A stretch of 64,000 bases of DNA, taken from Lewinella sp041392765 (lineage in GTDB: Bacteria > Bacteroidota > Bacteroidia > Chitinophagales > Saprospiraceae). The notes beneath the pieces are model-generated. The model was not told the DNA's origin, ran no database searches, and saw nothing but the letters and a program-made list of their open reading frames with translations. Below, piece after piece: positions 29,399-37,309 of this stretch. Numbering within the stretch: the stretch's first letter is position 1; every line of letters starts with the position of its first letter. The DNA is taken from contig JAWKLL010000022.1 in NCBI GenBank assembly GCA_041392765.1, positions 20,407 to 84,406 of the forward strand, given 5' to 3'. Both the position numbers and the translations under genes were made by a program.

Positions 29399-30412
29399 AT
29401 GTCCACAGAAATGCCAAACATGCAAACCGAGAAATCGTTTTGGAAACGCCCGGAAGGTATAACCGGGTTGATTTTTTTAGCTGCCCTTATTGCAGCGGGT
29501 GGCTACCTACTGACCGCCATTAACTGGGGTGCCATCTTGGCCAATACGCTCTACCTCGCCGGTACCTTGGCGGTGTTGGGGGTAGTCGTTTATATGGTGC
29601 TGGACCCCAAGATGCGGGCGTTAGTAGGCTATATGTACAAGAGTGTGATGCGGGGCCTCACCAGTATGTTTGTTAATATCGACCCCATCGGCATCCTGAA
29701 GAACTATGTGGAAGACCTGCAGGATAATTTGGTGAAAATGAGGGAGCAGATAGGCAAACTGCGTGGCCAAATGCGCCAAATGAGTACCTTGATGGAGGAA
29801 AACAATGCGGAAATTGGCAAGCAGATGAAGTTGGCCAGCGCCGCAAAGGAGAAGAATATGGAGCAGCAAATGATCCTCTCTTCCCGCAAGGCTGCCCGCT
29901 TGAAGGAAAGCAATGAGAAATATGCCGTTCTCCACCAGCGCATGGAGATTCTGTATCGCATCTTGAATAAAATGCACGACAATTCCGAAATACTTTTGGA
30001 AGACACTAAAGACCAAGTGAAGCTCAAAGAGCAGGAGCGCAAAGCCATCCGCGCCAGCCATTCGGCCATGAAATCTGCGATGAGTGTGATCTCTGGCGAC
30101 CCCGATCAGCGTGCCATGTTCGATATGGCAATGGAAGCGGTGGCGGAAGATGTAGCCAGCAAAGTGGGCGAAATGGAGCGTTTCATGGAAATGTCGGCCA
30201 ACTTTATGAACTCTGTTGATCTACAGAACGGGGTCTTTGAGGAAGAAGGCCTCAAAATGCTGGAGCAGTGGGAACAGCAAAGCACCATCATGCTGCTGGG
30301 TGAAGGCAAGGCCAAAGGCGGCTTAGACTTAGACTCATTGACGAGCCGCGATGCGCAATCGCAGACACGCTCCAACAATGGGGATAGTAATTATGGAAAT
30401 CTATTTAATTAA
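29399..30412 (+). CDS. Hypothetical membrane-anchored coiled-coil protein
   Basis: 337 residues. Two adjacent membrane segments (about residues 22-42 and 46-68) are followed by a long helical region. That region is rich in M, E, K and Q, with heptad character (for example NYVEDLQDNLVKMREQIGKL). The tail is a low-complexity, serine/asparagine-rich stretch. It could be a membrane-stress or membrane-remodelling factor paired with the soluble coiled-coil protein upstream, but no known domain is certain. A strong bidirectional terminator follows at 30511. Confidence 0.7.
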   Translation: MSTEMPNMQTEKSFWKRPEGITGLIFLAALIAAGGYLLTAINWGAILANTLYLAGTLAVLGVVVYMVLDPKMRALVGYMYKSVMRGLTSMFVNIDPIGILKNYVEDLQDNLVKMREQIGKLRGQMRQMSTLMEENNAEIGKQMKLASAAKEKNMEQQMILSSRKAARLKESNEKYAVLHQRMEILYRILNKMHDNSEILLEDTKDQVKLKEQERKAIRASHSAMKSAMSVISGDPDQRAMFDMAMEAVAEDVASKVGEMERFMEMSANFMNSVDLQNGVFEEEGLKMLEQWEQQSTIMLLGEGKAKGGLDLDSLTSRDAQSQTRSNNGDSNYGNLFN

Positions 30413-30452
30413 CATCCCTTGATGATGGGAGGAAAATAGCGATCTAAGAGTG

Positions 30453-30505
30453 TGTCTTGAAATTTAATTGGGTATTATTGCTAGTAATTTCTAGACAACT
30501 TCAAT
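30453..30505. repeat. Short relative of the GTCTA-tipped hairpin elements
   Basis: GTCTTGAAATT (30453-30463) pairs with AATTTCTAGAC, and the right end TTTCTAGACAACTTCAAT is nearly identical to the right end of the 26827-27005 element. It appears to be a shortened or internally deleted copy. Confidence 0.5.
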
Positions 30506-30510
30506 AAAAA

Positions 30511-30548
30511 AATGCTGACGCAGTGATTTGCGCCAGCATTTTTTTTAG
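30511..30548. terminator. Bidirectional rho-independent terminator
   Basis: The stem AATGCTGACGCA/TGCGCCAGCATT (one mismatch) is flanked by an A-run before and an eight-T run after. It can terminate the coiled-coil/membrane operon on the plus strand and the convergent peroxidase gene on the minus strand. Confidence 0.9.
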
Positions 30549-30563
30549 GAAAAATAAGCCAAG

Positions 30564-31904
30564 TTAGTTACAACCGAGATCTTCCGACGATTGTGGGTCG
30601 TTGCTGGGGAAGCACTGCCCGCTTAGTAGGTAGTCTGGTTCATAGCGTTTGAGGTTAGGATCGTGAAGTGACCAAGTAAGGAAGGCGGTGAGGTCATCGA
30701 TTTCACTGGCTGATAGACCAAGTGGAGCAAAAAGAGGTGATAGATAGACATCCGATACCCTAGGATTTTCCTTGACAGCCCGATTTTTATATACGACTAC
30801 ATCGCGCAACGTACGCAGGCTGGCACCGTGGCCATAAAAAGGAGAATCCTTGAGGTTGTATAAAGAGGGTGTCTTGAAGGCAAACTTATCTTCCTCTCTG
30901 CCGGTAAAGCCTCCGCGGCCTTGGTTTTCTACCACAGTAGCGTTGGTTTTAAACGTCTCCTCGGGACATAGGTCTAAGTCGCCCATACCGATAGCGTGGA
31001 AGGACATACTACTAAGGGCTGGCCCTGTATGGCAGCTAGCGCATTGTGCTTTGCCAAAAAACAAGATAGCTCCTCTTTTTTCGGGGTTGCTCATGGCATT
31101 GTATTTGCCTTCAAGGAATTGCTGAAATGGGGCTTGGTTGGATAGTAGGGTGCGTTCGTAAGCCGCGATGGCCAACCCGGCTGTAACGGGTGTGTAGCGT
31201 TCCAACGCAGGTATATGTGGGAAAGCCGCATCAAACATGGATTGATAGCCTAGCTCATTGATAAGCGTTTCATTAATGACCAATCGATGTACACCTAAAC
31301 CAGCGATAGCTTGGGTTTCTAATCCTTGAAAACCAAGGTGGTTGTTTTCTTTAGGTGTGCCTGCTGTCCAAGCATATTCGGTACCTTCGTTCATGCCAGT
31401 AGCGCCAAATTGCCCGTTCCAAAGCATGAGTTCCTGGTAAGCAGCGTTCATCGCCGTGGGGGTGCGGATGGGTTGCACATCCAGTATGTCGCCGGAGTAA
31501 GATTGGAAACGATTCCGATCGAGACCATTGTTGGCCATACCGCTGCCGCCATCGCCTATACCTTGAAAGCGCCCTGCTTGAAAACCAGCACTAGCAAAAT
31601 GACAAGTAGCGCAGGAATAAGTGCCGCGCCCTTCCTCCTGCATGGGATTTTGTGCGATGCCTGTTTCATGGTACAGAAACTTACCCAACTGTACCTTTGC
31701 GGCAGTAATCGGATTGTTGGGATCTTGTGGAATGCTGTTGAAGTCGAAGCTTTTTGGCATCAGAAAACCCGACTTGCCATTTACAGGGTCGGCTAATTCA
31801 AGCACGGCTTCAAGTTCGCTGTTCAAATCTTCCTCTTCTCTTGTACACGAGGCAAATACTGCCAATACAAGAAAGGCGATGGTTGTGTACTGTAACTTTT
31901 TCAT
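30564..31904 (-). CDS. Di-haem cytochrome c peroxidase (MauG/CcpA-like) lipoprotein
   Basis: 446 residues. The signal ends at a lipobox (LAVFASC, Cys20), so the protein is likely membrane-anchored in the periplasm or at the outer membrane. Two haem-binding motifs are visible, SCATCHFASAG at about residue 98 and QCASCHTGPALS at about 285. The later FKTPSLYNLKDSPFYGHGAS block is typical of bacterial cytochrome c peroxidases, which reduce H2O2 to water. It is complete and convergent with the upstream operon across the terminator at 30511. Confidence 0.93.
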   Translation of the reverse strand: MKKLQYTTIAFLVLAVFASCTREEEDLNSELEAVLELADPVNGKSGFLMPKSFDFNSIPQDPNNPITAAKVQLGKFLYHETGIAQNPMQEEGRGTYSCATCHFASAGFQAGRFQGIGDGGSGMANNGLDRNRFQSYSGDILDVQPIRTPTAMNAAYQELMLWNGQFGATGMNEGTEYAWTAGTPKENNHLGFQGLETQAIAGLGVHRLVINETLINELGYQSMFDAAFPHIPALERYTPVTAGLAIAAYERTLLSNQAPFQQFLEGKYNAMSNPEKRGAILFFGKAQCASCHTGPALSSMSFHAIGMGDLDLCPEETFKTNATVVENQGRGGFTGREEDKFAFKTPSLYNLKDSPFYGHGASLRTLRDVVVYKNRAVKENPRVSDVYLSPLFAPLGLSASEIDDLTAFLTWSLHDPNLKRYEPDYLLSGQCFPSNDPQSSEDLGCN

Positions 31905-31989
31905 GGATTAACACGTTTACAAAACTAAGGTAAATGCACCCTTCAACGGGTGTTTTATGTTTGTTCAACTACTTATGGGAAAAAAATAA

Positions 31990-32076
31990 ATTCAGCATTT
32001 TCATAGTCAAATAAATGGGATAAAACGCTTTAAATGAACCACTTATTCATCCGATTCTCTTTGACAAATGCTGAAT
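31990..32076. repeat. Inverted repeat ATTCAGCATTT/AAATGCTGAAT in the 5' region
   Basis: A perfect 11-bp pair (31990-32000 and 32066-32076) with a 65-bp spacer, flanked by A-rich and T-rich runs, lies between two divergent genes. It may be a regulatory palindrome or a small MITE. Nothing else is seen between 31905 and 32199. Confidence 0.5.
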
Positions 32077-32199
32077 CTGTTTTTTTCTTATCCCTTATAC
32101 GGGCATAGTTCGTTTTTGTTTGGGTAATTATCATCATTTATATTGAAAATATTATAATTTGATAATTTGTTCAATGGGCAAGCCTATATATATACGCTT

Positions 32200-32958
32200 A
32201 TGATAAACCTTTTAGTGGAAAACGGCGAGCCTATGTTGGATACGAACAGTACAACTGCATCCAACCTGTTGGCTTGTGTGGCAGCAGGTAAACGCGCTGC
32301 TGCTGTAAGCAAGACGATACCCGAGAAAGTAAAGGGAAGCGACACTCGTATCACGCTCTGTGAAGCCGCGTTTTTATTGGCATACTGGCAGGAAAACAAA
32401 TGGGGCGAGCCACATGGCGCGGTATCGAAAGAAATATTCCAAGATGTATTACTTGTCATGGAACAGCATGCCGCCCAATGGGAAGATGAGTTTACAGGAC
32501 TACTGAAGTACGAGGAAGGTGGCCTACAGGTGTTCTCGCCAGATGGGCAAGCTATCTGGGGGTGGATGTTAGAGCGGGTAGCCGCTTTGGGGGAAACATT
32601 GCAGTGGGAAGTTGTTGATTGGGTGAACCGCTTGGAGTTGCTCGTGTATGAATGTAATGCACAACTTTGGGATGAAACCGAAGCATGTTATATTGCTAAA
32701 AGCGAGGCATGGGTGCCTATCGCATTGCCCGGTGAGGCGAGGAAGTGGATGCCGCTCTGGGCAGGTTTTCCCGATCAAGACCAAGCGGAAGAGATGTTGG
32801 TCAAGCTAGAAACATCATTGAAGAACGAGGCTTTTTGTGCAGATTTTTTTGCACATCCCGATAGGGTGCTGCTTGTCATAGATGGGATGCGCCAGTATGA
32901 AATGCACGCAATGGCGGATTCCTTAGAGGCGAGGTGTAAAAGTATAGTAGGAGTATAA
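32200..32958 (+). CDS. Six-hairpin glycosidase-like (MGH1-type) protein, putative
   Basis: 252 residues from the ATG at 32200; a TTG at 32167 would add 11. The stretch around LWDETEACYIAKSEAW followed by WMPLWAGFPDQDQAEEMLVK resembles the closing repeats of GH37/GH63/MGH1-type alpha/alpha toroids (FWDE...PLWAGL..EQA). The protein is much shorter than those enzymes and lacks visible catalytic acids, so it may be a remnant, a regulatory or binding protein, or an unrelated helical protein. No signal peptide is seen. Confidence 0.55.
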   Translation: MINLLVENGEPMLDTNSTTASNLLACVAAGKRAAAVSKTIPEKVKGSDTRITLCEAAFLLAYWQENKWGEPHGAVSKEIFQDVLLVMEQHAAQWEDEFTGLLKYEEGGLQVFSPDGQAIWGWMLERVAALGETLQWEVVDWVNRLELLVYECNAQLWDETEACYIAKSEAWVPIALPGEARKWMPLWAGFPDQDQAEEMLVKLETSLKNEAFCADFFAHPDRVLLVIDGMRQYEMHAMADSLEARCKSIVGV

Positions 32959-33000
32959 GGGAGTGTTTAGCAATGATAATCTCTTGATGGGAATTAGAAG

Positions 33001-33705
33001 CTATTGGGATTTGTCTTTTTGGAGTTGTTGCCGATGATAGACATACCATGACAAGATAAGTGCCTTGCCACGTGAGGGATTGTCCATAGAAGAAGAGAAA
33101 GCGGAGAGGTAGTGGCGGAGTGCTTGCTCATATATACTCATGCGTGCATAGAGGTTGGCAATTCGGAGGCTGGTGTGACCGAAAAGTGCTTCTTTGGGGT
33201 GTAGTTCCACTTGTATGATATCGGCGGCTGTTTGTAGGTAGTTGATGGCTTCGGCGGATTGCCCTGTTTGGTAGAGGGCGTGGGCTGCGGCTATATTCAG
33301 TTCTGCATAAAGGACGGGGTTTTCAATAAGCATTTGCATTCCTTGCTGGGCATCGTTGAGTGCTTGGTCGTAGAGGCCAGCACGCAAATCGATTTGAGCA
33401 TGACGCAGGAAATTTTCAGCGGTGTCCATGGTGCGGAGTTGGGCACGTAGGTCGATGGATTTGTCATTGGCGGAACGCGCTTCTTCGAATTGCCCTAATT
33501 GCATGAGGTTGTAACTGCGGAAATACCAAGCACGCGCCACATCGTATTTGCGTTGAGGGTGTTGGTCAATGTAGTGGGCAAGCATACTGTCGGATGCCTC
33601 ATAAGCACCTTGATTGCTAAGATAGACAGCTTCCGCCAACGCATCTTGTGCCTGTATATGCAGGTTGCAGCCAATAAAAACTACCATGAATAGCCAATGC
33701 TTCAT
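33001..33705 (-). CDS. Secreted TPR-repeat protein
   Basis: 234 residues with a signal peptide (MKHWLFMVVFIGCNLHIQAQ). Helical tetratricopeptide-like repeats follow, for example ARAWYFRSYNLMQLGQFEEA, AQIDLRAGLYDQALNDAQQ and AAHALYQTGQSAEAINYLQ. Likely a periplasmic scaffold for protein interactions; no catalytic domain. It is divergent from rsmA, with a 74-bp shared upstream region, and ends in a charged tail, HRQQLQKDKSQ. Confidence 0.8.
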   Translation of the reverse strand: MKHWLFMVVFIGCNLHIQAQDALAEAVYLSNQGAYEASDSMLAHYIDQHPQRKYDVARAWYFRSYNLMQLGQFEEARSANDKSIDLRAQLRTMDTAENFLRHAQIDLRAGLYDQALNDAQQGMQMLIENPVLYAELNIAAAHALYQTGQSAEAINYLQTAADIIQVELHPKEALFGHTSLRIANLYARMSIYEQALRHYLSAFSSSMDNPSRGKALILSWYVYHRQQLQKDKSQ

Positions 33706-33779
33706 TGTATTACTTCAATCGGGGAGTGAAAGATTACCAGTCAAAGGTAGTTTATTTGTGCTAAGATTGGTGAACACCA

Positions 33780-34592
33780 TTGGAAAAAGTACCTTCGCAA
33801 CTAGAGGAAAAAACAACAACGCCAGTGCAAGCAAAAAAGTCTTACGGTCAGCATTTTCTTACAAACGAAATGTACGCCCAGCGCATAGCAGATGCTTTGC
33901 AGTGGACAAATCTTTACCACGCAGTGTTAGAGGTCGGCCCCGGTAAGGGGATGCTGACGAAGTATCTGTTGGAAAAAGATTTTCAGCTAAAAGTAGTGGA
34001 AGCCGACCGCGATATGGTGGATTATTTACAGCAACACTACCCGGCATTAGCACCAGCAAATATTATCGCAGCCGATTTTCTGAAAGTGCGCTTATCGGAT
34101 CATTTTCCTGATAGTTTTGCCATCATCGGGAATTATCCCTACAACATATCCTCCCAAATACTCATCAAAACCATCGACTACCGCCATCAGGTGCCTGAAA
34201 TGGTGGGCATGTTTCAGAAAGAGGTGGCTGACAGGGTAGTGGCGCAGCCCGGCAGCAAGACCTATGGTGTAATCGGTGTTTTGGTGCAGGCATTTTACGA
34301 CACCCAATACCTGTTTACGGTAGGGGCGGGCAACTTCAATCCGCCACCCAAGGTACAGTCAGCGGTGATTAGATTGGCTCGGCGGGAAGTACCCTTAGTG
34401 TCGGATGAAGTGTGGCCTTCTTTCCGGCAGGTAGTGAAATTGGCATTTGGTCAACGTAGGAAGATGTTGAGAAACAGCGTCAAAAGCCTATTTCCTCCAG
34501 CGGTATTAGCGGAGGCGATTTTTGAAAAACGACCCGAACAAATATCCGTACAGGAATTTGTGGCATTGGCGCAACGAATTGGTAATGAGTAA
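33780..34592 (+). CDS. rsmA: 16S rRNA dimethyladenosine transferase
   Basis: 270-residue methyltransferase that dimethylates the two adjacent adenines near the 3' end of 16S rRNA, using SAM. Motif I is VLEVGPGKGMLTKYLL. The acceptor motif is IIGNYPYNISSQILIK. The early block KKSYGQHFLTNE is characteristic of KsgA/RsmA. The start is TTG at 33780, about 20 residues before KKSYGQHF as in homologues; no ATG is available in that stretch. It is followed 11 bp later by an AlkD-like gene, suggesting co-transcription. Confidence 0.95.
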   Translation: MEKVPSQLEEKTTTPVQAKKSYGQHFLTNEMYAQRIADALQWTNLYHAVLEVGPGKGMLTKYLLEKDFQLKVVEADRDMVDYLQQHYPALAPANIIAADFLKVRLSDHFPDSFAIIGNYPYNISSQILIKTIDYRHQVPEMVGMFQKEVADRVVAQPGSKTYGVIGVLVQAFYDTQYLFTVGAGNFNPPPKVQSAVIRLARREVPLVSDEVWPSFRQVVKLAFGQRRKMLRNSVKSLFPPAVLAEAIFEKRPEQISVQEFVALAQRIGNE

Positions 34593-34603
34593 TATATAAG
34601 TCG

Positions 34604-35278
34604 ATGACGGCAACTGATTTCTTCTTCCACGCCCAACAACTATTGGAAGCTAACGCCAATCCTGCGTATGCTCCTGCAATGGAGGCGTACATGCGTCATA
34701 AATTTCCTTTTTTCGGCATCAATTCCCCTTTGCGCAAGTCGTTGGTACAGCAATTGCTCAAAAAACACGGTTTACCTCCCGCGACGGAGTGGATGGAGTT
34801 GGCGGGCTTGTGTTTTCAGCCTGGCAATCCAAGAGAATTGCAGTACTTGCTGGGCGATATACTCATTCCTAAAAAAAAGCAGTTAGGGGAAGATTGGTTG
34901 CCGATGTTAACGTCCCTTATCCAAACACTATCGTGGTGGGATACGGTGGACTGGTTGGCGCCTCACCTAGCGGCTTCAGTGCTCTTTCGACATCCGCACT
35001 TGATGGAAGCAACTACTCATGAATGGATTACATCCGATAATATATGGCTTCAGCGCAGTGCTATTATCTTTCAATTGCACGCTAAAGAACAGACTCGTTC
35101 AGATTTGTTGTTCGCTTACATCTTGCACCAAAGCCACAGTCGGGAATTTTTTGTGCAAAAAGGAGCAGGTTGGGCCTTGCGGCAATATAGCAAAACCAAC
35201 CCCCAAGCTGTGCGCGCATTTATTCACGCTCATGAGTTGCCGGCACTCACGGTGAAAGAGGGGAGCAAGTATATTTAA
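34604..35278 (+). CDS. DNA alkylation repair protein, AlkD-like HEAT repeat
   Basis: 224-residue all-helical protein of the AlkD family, DNA glycosylases that remove bulky or cationic alkylated bases. Conserved features are FFGINSPLRKSLVQQLLKKH near the N terminus, LSWWDTVDWLAPH, NIWLQRSAIIFQL and the C-terminal FFVQKGAGWALRQYSK. The WWDTVD segment carries the tryptophan/aspartate pair important in AlkD. It lies 11 bp after rsmA. Confidence 0.88.
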   Translation: MTATDFFFHAQQLLEANANPAYAPAMEAYMRHKFPFFGINSPLRKSLVQQLLKKHGLPPATEWMELAGLCFQPGNPRELQYLLGDILIPKKKQLGEDWLPMLTSLIQTLSWWDTVDWLAPHLAASVLFRHPHLMEATTHEWITSDNIWLQRSAIIFQLHAKEQTRSDLLFAYILHQSHSREFFVQKGAGWALRQYSKTNPQAVRAFIHAHELPALTVKEGSKYI

Positions 35279-35282
35279 ATGT

Positions 35283-35460
35283 TAGAGTATGTCTAAAATT
35301 CTCTCAATTGGCTATCCCGATAGCTATCGGGAGCAAATTTTGCCCTTTTCTTCGTTAGAAATGCTCGTCGATGCTTCCGGCATCGACTGCGCTTTCCGCC
35401 TCGAACAGAACAAAATTTTCTCGCTCTCGCTCAATCAGAGAAATTTAGACATACTCTTAG
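35283..35460. repeat. MITE-like inverted-repeat element with AGAGTATGTCTAAA ends
   Basis: The left end TAGAGTATGTCTAAAATTCT pairs with the right end AATTTAGACATACTCTTA. Inner complementary blocks GCAAATTTTG and CAAAATTTTC flank a central GATGCTTCCGGCATC hairpin. A CCCGATAGCTATCGGGA palindrome lies near the left arm, as in the 26827 element. Size (about 175 bp) and layout match the elements at 9214 and 26827. Confidence 0.75.
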
Positions 35461-35534
35461 CATAAGTCTAAATTTTTCCCGTCCCTTAGCTGATCTTCAA
35501 CAACCCCGTATGAATATTGGGTGTGCCCGCATGA

Positions 35535-35600
35535 GCGATGGGAACGGGTGCCATGCCGTAGCTTGCGGAGGTATGGCTATGAGTGGACAGCGCGACCCCA
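35535..35600. repeat. GC-rich dispersed repeat, copy 2
   Basis: GCGATGGGAACGGGTGCCAT through TATGGCTATGAGTGGACAG matches the block at 7525-7590 with a handful of differences. Intergenic. Confidence 0.7.
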
Positions 35601-35635
35601 CGGCTTTGCCGGGGGGGCATGCCCTAAGCGTATGC

Positions 35636-35737
35636 CTATATTTGGAAAAATGTGGTCTTTTTAGGTAGATTTTTCCAGATATAAATTCTATATTTGGAAA
35701 AATGTGGTATTTTTGAGTAGATTTTTCCAAATATAGG
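35636..35737. promoter_or_regulatory. Two tandem palindromes upstream of the ATPase gene
   Basis: Two near-identical 50-bp units (35636-35685 and 35688-35737) each consist of TATATTTGGAAAAA, a spacer of about 17-18 bp and TTTTTCC(A)AATATA-type complement. The second unit ends 4 bp before the ATPase start codon. They could be operators for autoregulation, transcript hairpins or ends of a mobile unit. There is little room for a conventional promoter between them and the gene. Confidence 0.6.
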
Positions 35738-35741
35738 ACAA

Positions 35742-37190
35742 ATGGGACATGCAATAATAGGGCGAAAGCAAGAAATAGCTCTGTTGGATAGGGTAATGCA
35801 GGCGGAGCAGGCGGAGTTTGTAGCGGTGTATGGACGGCGGCGAGTAGGTAAAACATTTTTGATCTATGAATACTTTAAGGAGCATTTAGTCTTTTCCTTT
35901 TCGGGTTCTTATGAGCAGCCGATGCGTGTACAGTTGGGGCATTTCATGGCGGAGTATATGAGGGCGACGAAAGGGGACGGAGTTTACCACTCCCCTCGGA
36001 ATTGGAATGAAGCGTTTTCGTATCTGACGGATTATCTGCACAAGATTGCAACTACCCAAAAAAACAAGGCTGTTGTGTTTATAGATGAGATGCCCTGGTT
36101 GGATAGCCCTCGTTCGGGATTTGTAGCGGCATTAGATTATTTTTGGAATCAACATGCCTCTAAAATGAAAAATGTGGTATTGGTGGCCTGTGGTTCAAAA
36201 TCTTCATGGATTAAGCAAAAGTTGTTGAGGTCGAAAGGAGGCTTATACAATAGGGTAACAAAAAGAATAGAGCTAAAGCCTTTTAATTTGGGAGAAACTG
36301 CTGCCTATTGCGAGGCGAAGCGTTTAAAATTATCTCATTTTCAATTAGTTAGGCTTTATATGGTAATGGGGGGGATTCCGTTTTATTTGAATGAATTAAC
36401 GGAAGGTAAAAGTGTAGATCAACAAATTGATGCGATATGTTTTTCCAGCACTGGGCTGTTGTTTAGTGAGTTTGAACAAGTCTATCATTCCTTGTTCAAA
36501 AACGCCTCCCATCATCAGGCCATAGTAGAGGCATTGGCTCGCTCGCCCTACGGATTAACAAGGGGTAAGTTGGCCAAACAGTCTGGACTAAAATACGACG
36601 GCACTTTTAACCGAGCGTTGGAAGAACTCACAGATAGCGGATTTGTTATCAGCTACCGCCCTTTTCAAAAAAAGGTGAAGGAAACGATGTACAGGCTAAC
36701 GGATATGTACTCTCTTTTTTACCTCCGTTTCATAAGAAGCAATAAGTCGGGCATGGAAAACACGTTCCAGCAAATAGCGTCTCATGCAGATTACCAAGCT
36801 TGGTGTGGGTATGCGTATGAAAATATTTGTTTTTTGCATATTCCGCAAATTATCAAGGCAATGGGGTTGCAGGGTACTTTTACACAGGTGTCATCTTGGT
36901 ATCATCAAGGGAATGACGAAGTGCCAGGTGCCCAAATCGATATACTGATTGATAGGAAAGATGGCATGGTGAACTGTTGTGAGGTCAAATTTTCTCATCA
37001 TGAATTTGTACTTACAAAAGACTACGCCGCTACTCTGCGCCGAAAAAGGAGTGCTTTTCAGCAGGTGACAGGAACGAAGAAAAGTGTGGTGACGACCTTG
37101 GTCACGACCTGGCCCGCAGTGCGCAACGTGCATTATCAGGATGAGATTTACTCCGAAGTCACGCTGGAGGATTTGTTTGTAACGGTGTAG
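35742..37190 (+). CDS. ATPase_2-family ATPase with DUF234-like nuclease domain
   Basis: 482 residues, complete. Walker A is GRRRVGKTFLIYE at about residue 30 and Walker B is AVVFIDEMPWLD at about 112. A winged-helix region (SPYGLTRGKLAKQSGLKYDG) follows. The C-terminal DUF234-type PD-(D/E)XK region has QIDILIDRKDG and CCEVKFSHHEF, giving the D...ExK signature. These single-protein ATPase/nucleases are abundant in Bacteroidota and archaea and their role is unsettled (mobile element, defence or stress). The tandem palindromes immediately upstream are notable. Confidence 0.9.
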   Translation: MGHAIIGRKQEIALLDRVMQAEQAEFVAVYGRRRVGKTFLIYEYFKEHLVFSFSGSYEQPMRVQLGHFMAEYMRATKGDGVYHSPRNWNEAFSYLTDYLHKIATTQKNKAVVFIDEMPWLDSPRSGFVAALDYFWNQHASKMKNVVLVACGSKSSWIKQKLLRSKGGLYNRVTKRIELKPFNLGETAAYCEAKRLKLSHFQLVRLYMVMGGIPFYLNELTEGKSVDQQIDAICFSSTGLLFSEFEQVYHSLFKNASHHQAIVEALARSPYGLTRGKLAKQSGLKYDGTFNRALEELTDSGFVISYRPFQKKVKETMYRLTDMYSLFYLRFIRSNKSGMENTFQQIASHADYQAWCGYAYENICFLHIPQIIKAMGLQGTFTQVSSWYHQGNDEVPGAQIDILIDRKDGMVNCCEVKFSHHEFVLTKDYAATLRRKRSAFQQVTGTKKSVVTTLVTTWPAVRNVHYQDEIYSEVTLEDLFVTV

Positions 37191-37309
37191 TGTAATTACT
37201 AAGTGGACTTTTATGCTCTGTTTTTTTTGCCATACTCAAAGATAGAATTCCTATCGACCGATGGAAATTTTGCATTTTTTTAACATCCAACAAAGATACC
37301 CCTTTCCCC

